Positions 8,497 through 17,717 of a stretch of 54,644 nucleotides of DNA are shown here, piece by piece (within the stretch, counting starts at the first letter, position 1; the number at the start of each line of letters is the position of its first letter). Below the pieces are notes generated by a model. That model did no database searches and had not been told where the DNA came from. It saw nothing but the letters and a program-made list of their open reading frames with translations. Position numbers and translations under genes: made by a program. Source of the DNA: Rothia nasimurium (GTDB taxonomy: Bacteria > Actinomycetota > Actinomycetes > Actinomycetales > Micrococcaceae). The stretch spans positions 1 through 54,644 of the forward strand of contig NZ_SPQC01000017.1 of the NCBI RefSeq assembly GCF_004569295.1. Reading direction: 5' to 3'.

Positions 8497-8596
8497 TATC
8501 CAGCTTACCCCCTGCCCTCTCCCCAGGTCTTAGGTCGGCAGCGTGCAGGGCAGACCGGCAAATCTTCCAGATTATGATATGGGCTAGCCCACGCGC

Positions 8597-9619
8597 CTAG
8601 CTGCAAAGGTCTACGACGGCACTTACTGCCAGGTGGTCAGAATCGCCCACCTGCTGGTAGGTCACTTCTTCACCACCAGCAGGTGGCCCCTGCATCACCA
8701 TGATGTGATCGATGGGGGCCCGTATTCCTAGTACTCCGCCGACTGGCCAGGTGCCCTCAATCCGGTAGGTGGCCAGGGCAGCGTCCGCACCCAGCTGTGA
8801 GCGCACCCCCGCGTAGCTGGCCAGGCCGCCGTGGAGCAGGGTCGCGTTGAAGTCACCGGCAATTAGGTTGGGGCGATTCTCGTTGCGAGCCAACCGGTCA
8901 ATTGTTGCCAGGTCATCGCGCCACTGCTGCATGTAGGAGGGGACGGGCGGGGCGGTATGCACCGCCAGTAGTGAAGGGTGGCCGGTATCGTCATTTTCAG
9001 GAGCCAGCATCAGGGCGCCGAAGGTCATGGGCACTTCCTGAGCCATGTAGGTGCCCAGCCGGTCGCTCACCAGGGTCAGGGTGGGGGCGATATGAGCCTT
9101 GCCGCTGGTGGAGGCGAATACCTGGTAGCCGGGAACGCCGCCAGCAAGAGCGGGTGTATCGGGTGAGACCTCAGGGAACACCAGGAAATCCGGTTCATCG
9201 GCCAGCAGCCGAGCCAGGGACTGGTCGGTCAGGGTATCGAGGGCGTTGTAGGTGGTAACCCGATAGAGCTGCATATCAACGCACCCAATGGAGGGCACCC
9301 CGCGCGCCTGGTAGCGCACTGCCCCGTAGGGGTCGGTGACAGCCAGCAGGCTAGAGGCGGCACAGGCTACCGCCGTCAGCCCGGCAAGGACGCGGGTAGC
9401 TCCGCTGGTTGTACGGCGCAGCGCCACTGGTAGTGCCACAATCAGGACGCCCGCCCCGACCACCACGAGCAGGGTGGGGAAGGCGACGGCCTGGGCTATG
9501 ACCAGGCGGGTGGTCAGCCAGGCGGTGACCGGGTGCCCCGGCCACACCAGGATAGCCAGCCAGGCCAGAGCACCGGCCAGCGACAGGCACCAGAATGCAC
9601 GAATCAGAGTCTTGCCCAT
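8597..9619 (-). CDS. Membrane-anchored endonuclease/exonuclease/phosphatase-family protein
   Basis: 340 aa. The first ~100 residues hold three hydrophobic segments (AGALAWLAILVW, FPTLLVVVGAGVLIVALPV, LAGLTAVACAASSLLAV), placing the C-terminal domain probably outside the membrane. That domain shows the EEP fold motifs: FPEVSPDTPAL (metal-binding Glu), HTAPP, AGDFNAT, IDHI and SDHLAV (catalytic His). Similar actinobacterial proteins are annotated as membrane EEP hydrolases of unknown substrate, so nuclease, phosphodiesterase and phosphatase activities are all possible. It is followed by the convergently placed ribosomal gene block, with no functional link visible. Confidence 0.85.
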   Translation of the reverse strand: MGKTLIRAFWCLSLAGALAWLAILVWPGHPVTAWLTTRLVIAQAVAFPTLLVVVGAGVLIVALPVALRRTTSGATRVLAGLTAVACAASSLLAVTDPYGAVRYQARGVPSIGCVDMQLYRVTTYNALDTLTDQSLARLLADEPDFLVFPEVSPDTPALAGGVPGYQVFASTSGKAHIAPTLTLVSDRLGTYMAQEVPMTFGALMLAPENDDTGHPSLLAVHTAPPVPSYMQQWRDDLATIDRLARNENRPNLIAGDFNATLLHGGLASYAGVRSQLGADAALATYRIEGTWPVGGVLGIRAPIDHIMVMQGPPAGGEEVTYQQVGDSDHLAVSAVVDLCS

Positions 9620-9684
9620 GCCCCCAGCCTAACTAAAACTAACAGGCAGGGGAAGAGGTGGGGCAGCGTCCGTCCTTAAACAAA

Positions 9685-9725
9685 AAGCCGCAGGGGCGGC
9701 AACCCGTAACGGGTGCCGCCCCTGC
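9685..9725 (-). terminator. rplL terminator
   Basis: Near-perfect hairpin 9690-9706 / 9710-9725 (GCAGGGGCGGC paired with GCCGCCCCTGC, plus ACCCG/CGGGT), followed on the minus strand by TTTTTG. It closes the rplJ-rplL operon. Confidence 0.85.
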
Positions 9726-9750
9726 GCCAAAGATAAGAAAAGTAAGAAAC

Positions 9751-10128
9751 TTACTTGAGGGTGACGGTTGCGCCAGCGCCTTCGAGAGCTTCCTTAGCCT
9801 TCTCTGCGTCTTCCTTGGAAACGCCTTCGAGAACGGGCTTGGGAGCGCCGTCAACGAGGTCCTTAGCTTCCTTCAGACCCAGTGAGGTGAGGGCGCGAAC
9901 TTCCTTAATAACGCCGATCTTCTTGTCGCCAGCTGATTCGAGGATAACGTCGAATTCTGACTGCTCTTCAGCAGCACCAGCGTCGCCGCCAGCAACACCA
10001 GCAACAGCAACGGGAGCAGCTGCGGTTACGTCGAATTCTTCTTCGAATGCCTTAACGAATTCGGAAACCTCAACGAGTGACAGTTCCTTGAATGCTTCAA
10101 TGAGTTCTTCGATTGAAAGCTTAGCCAT
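9751..10128 (-). CDS. rplL: 50S ribosomal protein L7/L12
   Basis: 125 aa, the usual length. The N-terminal dimerisation helices ([20 protein letters not shown]) are followed by an Ala/Gly hinge (~40-55). The C-terminal factor-binding domain carries the family sequence [20 protein letters not shown] and ends [14 protein letters not shown]. It forms the ribosomal stalk with L10 and recruits translation GTPases. It is the second gene of the rplJ-rplL operon and ends at a strong terminator. Confidence 0.98.
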   Translation of the reverse strand: MAKLSIEELIEAFKELSLVEVSEFVKAFEEEFDVTAAAPVAVAGVAGGDAGAAEEQSEFDVILESAGDKKIGVIKEVRALTSLGLKEAKDLVDGAPKPVLEGVSKEDAEKAKEALEGAGATVTLK

Positions 10129-10248
10129 GAGATTGGCTCCTTCTTTGATTCAGTTGCAAGCCTCAGTATTTCAGCCTGCGAGCTTGAAAATTGTGGGGTG
10201 GCCCAGGCGAGTGGGCCGAAGTCTGTGCGGTGGGCAGAGACGAGGCGA

Positions 10249-10758
10249 TTACTCGGCCTCGGGTGCTACGCCTTCCTGCTCTTCGAGCTTGATACGCAGA
10301 GCGTCAACGGTGCGAGCAACCTTTGCGATTGCGCCCTTTGCGCCGCCTGCGACCTTTGCAAGAAGTACCTCGCGTGATTCGAGGCTTGCAAACTTGTTGA
10401 TGCCAGCTTCGTCGAGAGCTTCGCCCTCGAAGTAACCGCTCTTAACGATTAGCTGGGGGTTAGCCTTGGCAAAGTCACGCAGACCCTTCGCAGCATCAAT
10501 GAAGTCGCCCTTGATGAATGCGATTGCGCTGGGGCCGTGGAGCTGACCATCGAATGCGTCGATGCCAGCTTCCTTAGCCGCGATAGCGGTCAGAGTGTTC
10601 TTTACCACGGCGTACTCGGTCTCAGCACCCAGTGCACGACGAAGTTCCTTCATCTGTGCAACGGTGAGACCACGGTACTCGGTGAGAATTACGCCGTTTG
10701 AGGATTCAAGGAGTTCCTTGATCTCAGAGACGGCAGCAATCTTATCCTGTGTTGCCAT
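10249..10758 (-). CDS. rplJ: 50S ribosomal protein L10
   Basis: 169 aa, starting MATQDKIAAVSEIKELLESS at ATG 10758; longer in-frame starts run into the leader. The core ...VILTEYRGLTVAQMKELRRAL and the C-terminal helix that binds L7/L12 (ARTVDALRIKLEEQEG) are as expected. L10 anchors the stalk to 23S rRNA and, with L12, typically represses its own operon by binding the mRNA leader. The leader upstream here holds a terminator hairpin. Confidence 0.97.
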   Translation of the reverse strand: MATQDKIAAVSEIKELLESSNGVILTEYRGLTVAQMKELRRALGAETEYAVVKNTLTAIAAKEAGIDAFDGQLHGPSAIAFIKGDFIDAAKGLRDFAKANPQLIVKSGYFEGEALDEAGINKFASLESREVLLAKVAGGAKGAIAKVARTVDALRIKLEEQEGVAPEAE

Positions 10759-10793
10759 GGTGTTCCTTCCAGTTCTTATCCCGCCAGGCCAAC

Positions 10794-10965
10794 AAAAAAA
10801 TGCCCCGACGCGCAGGCATCGAGGCATAATACAAGCCCAGCAAAAACTGGTTTGTATTCTGTTATCGGCACCTACGCAGGTGGGCTGGTTAGCCCTTATC
10901 GCACCTGTAAAAGGCACAGACCGGCGGTCTTTGGTTACTTCATCTAACCACGGCTTGCGGGGCCC
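10794..10965 (-). promoter_or_regulatory. rplJ-rplL leader with transcription attenuator (L10-leader type)
   Basis: On the minus strand the 5' leader folds into several helices. One is GCACCTGTAAAAGG... around 10865-10915, with a GGTGC/GCACC pairing. A second is ATACAA/TTGTAT with CCAG/CTGG inside (10829-10857). The last is TGCCTCGA/TCGGGGCA (10801-10826), followed by seven Ts (10794-10800), which is an intrinsic terminator ahead of the rplJ start. This matches the general design of L10 leaders, where L10-L12 binding controls readthrough. The exact fold is inferred. Confidence 0.65.
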
Positions 10966-11082
10966 TGGCAAGTTAAAACCGGGATTAAGGGTGCTTAATC
11001 ACTTAAAACCACCGCTTCTATCCACCTTTGTACCGTATGCGAACCAGATGAGGCAGGTTTTTTGGTCAGTGCATGGTACAAA

Positions 11083-12150
11083 CTAGCTCTCCCCTGAGAA
11101 ACAGTGCAAAGCGCCTTCGCGAAGAGCCAGAGACAACCACTGCCCTTCATCGTGGGGAACTGCTGGTAGCACGGCGGTGAGCGGGCTACCGGCAGAAATA
11201 GTCACGGCACCTTCCGGGTGCGACAGCTCTACCGCCCGTGTGGTTTCAAGGCTAAAACGGCTCCCTGCCGTATGAGCGAGCACGCCCAGCACCCGCACCG
11301 GCAGAGCCCCCGGGCTAGCAGCGTCCGCCCTCTCAAAGCCGTGGGCAGAGATACCGGCTGGCACTACTTGCCCGCCCCGTTCTACCTCTAGCTCGTTGTA
11401 GAGCGGGTGCAACAGGCGGGCGACCTGCGCGGACGCCGGGGCGGCCAGTACCTGCCCCGGGGCAGCGACCTGGGCTAGGCGTCCGCCCTCTAGCACAGCA
11501 AGCTGCTGCCCCATAGCGAGGGCTTCGTCGGGGGTGTGGGTGACGTAGATACCCGTGAATCCCAGCTGGCGGTGCAGAGTGAGCAGGTCTGCGCGGATAG
11601 CTTCGCTCAGGTGCTCATCCACACTGGAGAGTGGCTCGTCGAAGAGAGCCAGCGTGGGTTTACGCACCAGGGCCCGGGCGATACCGGCGCGCTGGGCCTG
11701 GCCACCCGATAGTTGATCCGGTTTCTTATGTAGGTGTTCCCCCAGCCCCAGGGTATCGACGAGGGAAAGGTAGTGGTCGCGATCCAGCCGCTCCTGGGCG
11801 CGCAGGCGCTGGGCGAAGAGGATGTTTTCTTCCAAGCTCAGGTGGGGGTAGAGCACGGGCTTTTGAAAGACGAACCCCACCGGCACGGCCCCTGCCTGCC
11901 GGGTCTTGGCCAAGCCCCTGAAGCGGGTGCCTCCCCCGACGCCCACCGGCCGGTGGCCGAAAAGCACACGACCGGCGTCCGCCTGTTCCAGCCCGGCAAT
12001 AATGCGCAGCAGGGTGGACTTGCCCGACCCCGACTCCCCCACCAGGGAAAGTAGGCTACCACCGGGCACGGTCAGGTCAATGCCGCCAAGCACGGCGGAC
12101 GCACCAAACCGCTTGGTCAGGCCGGTGATGGTAAGGGCGAGGCTGGTCAT
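11083..12150 (-). CDS. ABC transporter ATP-binding protein (MalK/FbpC/PotA-like), orphan
   Basis: 355 aa, starting MTSLALTITGLTKRFGAS at ATG 12150 with AGAGG upstream; a longer reading to 12276 crosses an inverted repeat and is unlikely. ATPase motifs in order are Walker A GESGSGKS (~35-42), the Q-loop FVFQKP, signature LSGGQ, Walker B ALFDEP and the switch His VTHTPDEA. The C-terminal ~110 residues are a TOBE-like regulatory domain. Importers of sugars, iron or polyamines use this type. No permease or binding protein is adjacent, so it may be shared by remote transporters. Confidence 0.88.
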   Translation of the reverse strand: MTSLALTITGLTKRFGASAVLGGIDLTVPGGSLLSLVGESGSGKSTLLRIIAGLEQADAGRVLFGHRPVGVGGGTRFRGLAKTRQAGAVPVGFVFQKPVLYPHLSLEENILFAQRLRAQERLDRDHYLSLVDTLGLGEHLHKKPDQLSGGQAQRAGIARALVRKPTLALFDEPLSSVDEHLSEAIRADLLTLHRQLGFTGIYVTHTPDEALAMGQQLAVLEGGRLAQVAAPGQVLAAPASAQVARLLHPLYNELEVERGGQVVPAGISAHGFERADAASPGALPVRVLGVLAHTAGSRFSLETTRAVELSHPEGAVTISAGSPLTAVLPAVPHDEGQWLSLALREGALHCFSGES

Positions 12151-12222
12151 GACCTCTATTATGCCCGACGGCGGCACGGTAAGCCCTGACCGCAGCCTTC
12201 CCACCACAGCGCAACCCTGATT

Positions 12223-12273
12223 CGCCTTATCGCTGAGCGTGCATCTGTCTGCGGCACGCTCGACGATAAGGCG
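12223..12273. repeat. Nested inverted repeat
   Basis: Outer arms CGCCTTATCG (12223-12232) and CGATAAGGCG (12264-12273) are perfect complements. Inside them AGCGTGC (12236-12242) pairs with GCACGCT (12254-12260). There is no T-run, so it is not a typical terminator. It sits between the ABC ATPase gene and the stop of the gene at 12294. Confidence 0.6.
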
Positions 12274-12293
12274 CACGCTCGTTAGGGAAGCAG

Positions 12294-13205
12294 TTAGCCT
12301 CCTGCCTGCTCAATACGGTCATCGGGGTAGATAATCTCCCCTTGTTCCACCAGGTCTCGAATAGCACCGGGCAGGTTCTCACCGCTCAGCCCGGGGAGCA
12401 GCCCCGCCTCAGCTTCACAACCCCACACCGTGGGTGCCAAGTCTCGGCCCCATTTGAGGACGCCGCCCCCTCTATAAATCTTCGCTGTATAGCCAATACT
12501 AGGGGCAAGCTCCCCCGAGTGGGCTGGCCTGTCGCTTACCGTATCGGGGTGGACGACCTGTACTAGACGGTTAAGGAGTGGCAGGGGTTCCTCGTCGTCG
12601 GTTTGCTGTGCGACCTGCTCTGTGTACCAGGTGCAATCTTCGCTGTGCTCGACTGCGAACCAGTGGGGCAAGTGGCGCTCGAAGTTATGTTCGTTGATGG
12701 TCAGCTCTTCGCTCAGAAGCTGCGACAGGTCCCAGGTGATAACCTGTCCTTCTTCGATGGTCTCAGGGGCTTTGGCCGGGGCCTGAGCTAGGTACTCCAT
12801 CAGGGCTTTCACCTGCGGGTGTAGCCAGTGGCCAGGGTCTTGTTCGTCCCAGCGGATTTCTCCGGTGCAGGTCAGTAGCCCCTGCGAGATAAGCTTTCCA
12901 GCGCGGTCTTCGAAGCGGGAGTGGGCTTCAAACTGATACATCGGCTCGCCGTCCCCGCGTTCTTCTGCAGAGTACAGGGCAGAGATATTGATGCGCATTT
13001 CGCTCTCGAAGGGGCCACCGGCGTAGTTATAGATGGTGTAGTCGGTGGGAAAGTCCCCCTCATACAGGGTTTCGAGGCGGTAGAGAAAGACGGTTTGGCT
13101 CACCGGTTCTTGCAGGGCAAGAAGGCCGGGGTAGAGCGAGTTTTCCGTGCGATAGGCAGGCAGATCGGACAGACGCGGGTAAGGGAAGTAAGCAACACGG
13201 TACAC
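12294..13205 (-). CDS. Hypothetical protein
   Basis: 303 aa with the GTG at 13205 as start: GGAGG lies nine bases upstream and translation begins VYRVAYFPYPRLSDLPAY. Further upstream the frame is open but reads as low-complexity Arg/Gly sequence. The protein is acidic and soluble, without signal peptide or membrane segment, and rich in Trp and Tyr in the middle part (HWFAVEHSEDCTWYTEQVAQ). I do not recognise the family. It lies between the rplA terminator and the ABC ATPase, both on the same strand. Confidence 0.6.
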   Translation of the reverse strand: MYRVAYFPYPRLSDLPAYRTENSLYPGLLALQEPVSQTVFLYRLETLYEGDFPTDYTIYNYAGGPFESEMRINISALYSAEERGDGEPMYQFEAHSRFEDRAGKLISQGLLTCTGEIRWDEQDPGHWLHPQVKALMEYLAQAPAKAPETIEEGQVITWDLSQLLSEELTINEHNFERHLPHWFAVEHSEDCTWYTEQVAQQTDDEEPLPLLNRLVQVVHPDTVSDRPAHSGELAPSIGYTAKIYRGGGVLKWGRDLAPTVWGCEAEAGLLPGLSGENLPGAIRDLVEQGEIIYPDDRIEQAGG

Positions 13206-13342
13206 GGGGCGGGGCCTCCATTCATCACTGAAAGGGGTGTGCTCTTGACCACAAGAGTAGTCGGCTGGGCCTGAAAAATCTAGGCCCGGGCGTCCGCGCA
13301 CCCTGCCCTGGCTTCGCCCGCGCCCCGCCTCCCCGCCACAAC

Positions 13343-13382
13343 AAAAAGGCAGGCCCCCGCACATATGCGCGGGGAGCCTGCC
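13343..13382 (-). terminator. rplK-rplA terminator
   Basis: Stem GGCAGGC 13348-13354 / GCCTGCC 13376-13382 with an inner CCCCGC/GCGGGG helix, followed on the minus strand by TTTTTG. It lies 27 bases beyond the rplA stop. Confidence 0.85.
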
Positions 13383-13409
13383 TTGAATAACCGTTAGGGT
13401 CTAAGAAAC

Positions 13410-14102
13410 TTAGGCTACGGTTGAGGGGTCAACGGGAACGCCAGGACCGAAGGTGGTGGCGATGGTTGCCTTTGAGATGTAGCGGCCCTTAGCTGATGAG
13501 GGCTTGAGGCGGTTAACCTCTTCGAGAGCTGCTTCGAAGTTCTCAGTCAGCTGCTCAGCGGTGAAGGAAGCCTTACCGATGATGAAGTGCAGGTTTGAGT
13601 TGCGGTCAACGCGGAAGTCGATCTTACCGCCCTTGATATCTGCAACTGCCTTAGCAACGTCCATGGTAACGGTGCCGGTCTTGGGGTTGGGCATGAGGTT
13701 ACGGGGACCCAGAACCTTACCCAGACGACCAACCTTGCCCATCATGTCGGGGGTTGCAACTGCTGCGTCGAAGTCGGTCCAGCCGCCAGCGATCTTTGCG
13801 ATCAGGTCGTCTGAGCCAACGAAGTCAGCGCCAGCTGCTTCTGCTACTTCAGCCTTTTCACCGGCTGCGATAACTACAACGCGGGCGGTCTTACCGGTGC
13901 CGTTGGGCAGGTTAACGGTACCGCGTACCATCTGGTCTGCCTTACGGGGGTCAACGCCGAGTCGCAGTGCGACTTCAACGGTTGAGTTGGGCTTGTCTGC
14001 CGCGATGTCCTTTGCTACTGCAATAGCCTCGGCGGGTGCGTAGAGCTTGTCCGCTTCGATCTTGGCTACAGCTGCCTGGTACGCCTTGCTGCGCTTTGCC
14101 AT
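13410..14102 (-). CDS. rplA: 50S ribosomal protein L1
   Basis: 230 aa, starting [20 protein letters not shown] at ATG 14102 with a purine-rich GGAGAA upstream. The family core [21 protein letters not shown], the [15 protein letters not shown] motif and the C-terminal [21 protein letters not shown] segment are all present. L1 binds 23S rRNA near the E site and can repress the rplK-rplA mRNA. It lies 140 bases downstream of rplK. Confidence 0.98.
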   Translation of the reverse strand: MAKRSKAYQAAVAKIEADKLYAPAEAIAVAKDIAADKPNSTVEVALRLGVDPRKADQMVRGTVNLPNGTGKTARVVVIAAGEKAEVAEAAGADFVGSDDLIAKIAGGWTDFDAAVATPDMMGKVGRLGKVLGPRNLMPNPKTGTVTMDVAKAVADIKGGKIDFRVDRNSNLHFIIGKASFTAEQLTENFEAALEEVNRLKPSSAKGRYISKATIATTFGPGVPVDPSTVA

Positions 14103-14242
14103 CTGCTTTTCTCCTTTGCAGGTGTGGTCTTTGGTGAGCCGCGCTCGACTCTGCCACATGCCTCCCGAGTGGGAGACTCTAACAATTGTCTTTGGGTGAG
14201 GTGTGAACCTCGGTTCCCCGCGGTGGGCGGGGTGAAAGGGTT

Positions 14243-14674
14243 TTAGCCTTCGACGGTGATGCCCATGGAGCGGGCGGTGCCTGCGATAATCTTCGCTGCG
14301 GCGTCGATGTCGTTAGCGTTCAGGTCTTCCATCTTGGTCTGGGCGATTTCCTTGACCTGGTCCAGGGTCAGTGAGCCGACCTTCTGGGTGTGGGGTACGC
14401 CGGAGCCCTTAGCAACGCCAGCGGCCTTCTTGATGAGCTGCGCTGCAGGAGGGGTCTTGGTGATGAAGGTGAAGGAGCGGTCCTCGTAGACGGTGATTTC
14501 TACGGGAATGATGTTGCCACGCTGGGATTCGGTGGCTGCGTTGTAGGCCTTGCAGAATTCCATGATGTTGACGCCGTGTGCACCGAGTGCGGGGCCAACG
14601 GGGGGCGCGGGGTTAGCGGCGCCTGCCTGGATCTGCAGCTTGATGAGGCCTGCGACCTTCTTCTTGGGAGCCAT
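14243..14674 (-). CDS. rplK: 50S ribosomal protein L11
   Basis: 143 aa, normal length. It starts [20 protein letters not shown] and contains the Pro-rich [20 protein letters not shown] loop and the C-terminal RNA-binding domain ending [11 protein letters not shown]11 forms the GTPase-associated centre with L10/L12 and is needed for RelA-type stringent responses. It forms an operon with rplA. Confidence 0.98.
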
Positions 14675-14936
14675 TTGTGTTTGGTCCTTTTCTTAGCTGG
14701 TGGACCGGCGCACAGGAGTATGCACCGGGCGGTGGTGCTGCCATGGCGGCGGTAGCACCGTGTAGGGGCGCACCGGCGTGGGTGCGCACATACAGTCTTC
14801 TATCTTAGTACGGTCTGAGCTTTAAAGCTATTGCGGGGCGGACGCCTACCCCTGGGTGTTTGCTCACAGGCGGGCAGGTGCGGGGTTAGGCCGATTGTGC
14901 AAACACCCTCACGATAGACTCCCCCACTTTTGAACA

Positions 14937-14975
14937 AAACAAAAGGGCCGCCCCACATCAAGCGGGGCGGTCCTT
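14937..14975 (-). terminator. nusG terminator
   Basis: Hairpin 14941-14954 / 14964-14975 (GGCCGCCCC against GGGGCGGTCC), followed on the minus strand by TTTTGTTTTG. The remaining rplK-nusG gap (14675-14936) should hold the rplK promoter and a small hairpin at ~14730-14757; I see no gene in it. Confidence 0.8.
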
Positions 14976-14992
14976 GACCAGACAAGCTGGTT

Positions 14993-15739
14993 TTACATCT
15001 TGGTAACCTGTGAGAAGTTCAGGGTCACGGGGGTCTCGCGTTCGAAGACAGAAATCAGCACAACCATTGATGAGGCTGCGGCATTGATCTCTGAGATGGT
15101 TGCGGGCATGCCCTCGAAGGGGCCTTCCTTAACGGTGACAGCCTCGCCAATCTCAAAGCCGGTTTCAACAGCGGGAGCAGCCTTGGGGGCGGCACCTGCT
15201 TCTGCCTGCTCAGCTTCAAAGACGGGAGCCAGCATGTCGACAACTTCATCGAGGCGCAGGGGAACCGGGTTGTAGGCGTCCTGCCCAACGAAGCCGGTTA
15301 CACCGGGGGTGTGGCGCACAACGCCCCAGCTCTCGTCGGTCAGGTTCATACGCACCAGAGCGTAGCCGGGGACGCGCACACGGCGAACCAGCTTCTTGGT
15401 GGTGTTCTTGACTTCCATGACCTCTTCCATGGGGACCTGAACCTCGAAGATGTCATCTTCAGCGTTCATGGTCTGGGCACGGGATTCGAGGTTAGCCTTG
15501 ACCTTGTTCTCGTAGCCGGCGTAGGTGTGAATGACGAACCATTCACCTTCCTGGCGGCGCAGCTTAGCCTTGAACTCTTCGAGCGGGTCAACGGCGGGCT
15601 CGCCAGCTTCTTCAGCTTCGGTGACTTCTTCGACGACCTCAGCGGCTGCTACTTCAACAGCCTCGTGGCCTTCTTCGGTTGCCTGCTCTGCAGGTTCTAC
15701 GACCTCTTCGGTTTCAGGTGCAACTTCCTGCTCGGACAC
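14993..15739 (-). CDS. nusG: Transcription termination/antitermination protein NusG
   Basis: 248 aa. An acidic, Glu/Ala-rich extension of ~55 residues precedes the NGN domain (WFVIHTYAGYENKVKANLESRA), as often in actinobacteria. The C-terminal KOW domain reads EIGEAVTVKEGPFEGMPATI. NusG binds elongating RNA polymerase and links it to Rho or ribosomes. It sits downstream of secE, the usual bacterial arrangement. Confidence 0.97.
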   Translation of the reverse strand: MSEQEVAPETEEVVEPAEQATEEGHEAVEVAAAEVVEEVTEAEEAGEPAVDPLEEFKAKLRRQEGEWFVIHTYAGYENKVKANLESRAQTMNAEDDIFEVQVPMEEVMEVKNTTKKLVRRVRVPGYALVRMNLTDESWGVVRHTPGVTGFVGQDAYNPVPLRLDEVVDMLAPVFEAEQAEAGAAPKAAPAVETGFEIGEAVTVKEGPFEGMPATISEINAAASSMVVLISVFERETPVTLNFSQVTKM

Positions 15740-15840
15740 GCTTTCCTGCTTTCGTCATTGGGGTTTACTTGAAGGCGCGCACGCCCTACATACACAAAAG
15801 ATTCTACGGGTTAGGCCGCCATCGGCCTAGCTTCGTGCTT

Positions 15841-16104
15841 CTAGCTGATACCGTTACCAAAAATCCAGAAGGCTCCCTGACCGAAAACGTAATCAAGGCC
15901 CGAGATGAAGAGCATCATAAAAGTAACGAAGAAAAGAACAATAATCACGTACTGCACCAGTTCTTTACCGGTGGGGGTGGTGACTTTTTTGAGTTCTGCG
16001 ATAACTTCGCGTAAGAACTGGAAAATACGGCCGAAAAAGCCCAGCTTCTTCTCTGCGCCTGGTTCTTCAGAATCGGCGGTCCTGGCGGCGATTGATTTAG
16101 CCAT
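15841..16104 (-). CDS. secE: Preprotein translocase subunit SecE
   Basis: 87 aa, start at ATG 16104 (MAKSIAARTADSEEPGAEKK). The amphipathic helix FLREVIAELKKVTTPTGKEL precedes a single membrane span VIIVLFFVTFMMLFISGL, the canonical short SecE. It is an essential part of the SecYEG channel. Gene order tRNA-Trp, secE, nusG is standard. Confidence 0.96.
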   Translation of the reverse strand: MAKSIAARTADSEEPGAEKKLGFFGRIFQFLREVIAELKKVTTPTGKELVQYVIIVLFFVTFMMLFISGLDYVFGQGAFWIFGNGIS

Positions 16105-16179
16105 GGTAGGCCCGCCCCTTTCTAGACTCATCATGAACATGAACTGTTCGATTGACAAATAAACCTGTGAGGCTTGAAG

Positions 16180-16252
16180 CAGGGCGGACAGGACTCGAAC
16201 CTGCAACCTGCGGTTTTGGAGACCGCTGCTCTACCAATTGAGCCACCGCCCT
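16180..16252 (-). tRNA. tRNA-Trp (CCA anticodon)
   Basis: A full cloverleaf reads on the minus strand: acceptor AGGGCGG/CCGCCCT, D-arm GCTC/GAGC, anticodon loop CTCCAAA and T-loop TTCGAGT, with G as discriminator. 73 nt with no CCA encoded. It lies upstream of secE. Confidence 0.97.
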
Positions 16253-16502
16253 TTGAAGGTTACCCCTTCAAGGAGGCTTGAAACCCTTGCGGGTACAAAC
16301 CTAAAGCTGTTCGGTTGCGAACAACGTTATCTACTGTAGAACATATTTTTTGCTTTGGCAATTTGATGCGCGCCAGTCCCTCTCCAGGCTCCCGCCCACC
16401 CTATGATTTAAGGGGTAGGTGCCAGCCGCCGCGCTGGCGTCCGCACCCTTTTTGCCATAACCCAACGGTCCTGCCCATAGGACGGAAGCGAGAACCTCCC
16501 CC

Positions 16503-17705
16503 ATGACTGCCCGCGTATCACGCCGCATTGGCGCTATCGCCCCCTCGTCCACCCTCGTCGTTGACGCTAAAGCTAAGGCCCTCAAGGCGCAAGGACGCCC
16601 AGTGATCGGCTTTGGTGCGGGCGAGCCTGACTTCCCCACCCCCGACTACATTGTGGACGCCGCCCGCAAGGCTCTTGAGGACCCCGCCAACTTCCGCTAC
16701 ACCCAGGCTGCGGGCCTGCCCGCCCTCAAGCAGGCAATCGTTGAGAAGACCAAGCGTGACTCCGGCATCGATATCGACGCCTCCCAGGTCATCGTGACCA
16801 ACGGCGGCAAGCAGGCCGTCTACCAGGCCTTTGCCACCGTGATTGACGAGGGCGACGACGTGCTCCTGCCCGCCCCCTACTGGACCACCTACCCCGAGGC
16901 TATCCACCTGGCTGGCGGCAACCCCATCGAAGTCTTCGCGGGAGCCGACAAGGAATACAAGGTCACCCCCGACATGCTGGAGGCAGCCTACACCCCCGCC
17001 ACCAAGGCCCTGATTTTCGTATCCCCCTCTAACCCCACCGGCGCGGTCTACACCCCCGAAGAGACCAAGGCCATTGGCGAATGGGCGCTGGAGAAGGGCA
17101 TCATCGTGCTCACCGACGAAATCTACGAGCACCTCACCTACGACGGCGTACCCTTCACTTCCATCATCAAGGCTGTGCCCGCCCTGGCTGAGAACACCGT
17201 CATTCTCAACGGTGTTGCAAAGACCTACGCCATGACCGGCTGGCGCGTGGGCTGGATGATTGCCCCCGCCGACATCACCAAGGCGGCAACCAACCTGCAG
17301 TCACACATGACTTCTAACGTCAACAACATTGCTCAGCTGGCGGCACTTGAAGCTGTCTCAGGCTCCCTGGACGCTGTCAACGAGATGCACAAGGCTTTCG
17401 ACCGCCGCCGCAAGACCATCGTTGAGGGGCTTAACGCTATCGAGGGAGTCCACTGCCCCACCCCCAAGGGCGCCTTCTACGCCTACGCAGACGTCACCGG
17501 CCTGCTGGGCAAGACCATTGCGGGCAAGACCCCGCAGACCTCTGCCGAGCTTGCCGAAATCATCCTGGAAGAGGCCGAAGTAGCGGTTGTACCCGGTGAG
17601 GCTTTTGGCCCCTCCGGCTACCTGCGCCTGTCCTACGCCCTGGGAGATGAAGACCTCGCCGAAGGCCTAGCCCGCATGCAGAAGCTGCTGGCAACCGCGC
17701 AGTGA
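16503..17705 (+). CDS. aspC: Pyridoxal-phosphate aminotransferase class I (aspartate-type)
   Basis: 400 aa. Fold-type I features: [16 protein letters not shown] near residue 35, [11 protein letters not shown] with the PLP-contacting Asn, [13 protein letters not shown] (pyridine-N Asp), the Schiff-base Lys in [16 protein letters not shown] and the substrate-binding Arg in [10 protein letters not shown]. It interconverts aspartate and oxaloacetate, or possibly aromatic substrates, in the cytoplasm. The aspartate-versus-aromatic preference cannot be settled from sequence. It is followed by two dispersed palindromic elements. Confidence 0.9.
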   Translation: MTARVSRRIGAIAPSSTLVVDAKAKALKAQGRPVIGFGAGEPDFPTPDYIVDAARKALEDPANFRYTQAAGLPALKQAIVEKTKRDSGIDIDASQVIVTNGGKQAVYQAFATVIDEGDDVLLPAPYWTTYPEAIHLAGGNPIEVFAGADKEYKVTPDMLEAAYTPATKALIFVSPSNPTGAVYTPEETKAIGEWALEKGIIVLTDEIYEHLTYDGVPFTSIIKAVPALAENTVILNGVAKTYAMTGWRVGWMIAPADITKAATNLQSHMTSNVNNIAQLAALEAVSGSLDAVNEMHKAFDRRRKTIVEGLNAIEGVHCPTPKGAFYAYADVTGLLGKTIAGKTPQTSAELAEIILEEAEVAVVPGEAFGPSGYLRLSYALGDEDLAEGLARMQKLLATAQ

Positions 17706-17717
17706 TTTGCCTGATTC

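Noticed and set aside
10759-10971. N-terminal extension of L10 into the leader
   Set aside because: The extra sequence contains the attenuator hairpin; MATQDK at 10758 matches the family start.
12151-12276. N-terminal extension of the ABC ATPase to 12276
   Set aside because: The added residues have no similarity to ABC proteins and cross a palindrome; ATG 12150 has a ribosome-binding site and gives a standard N-terminus.
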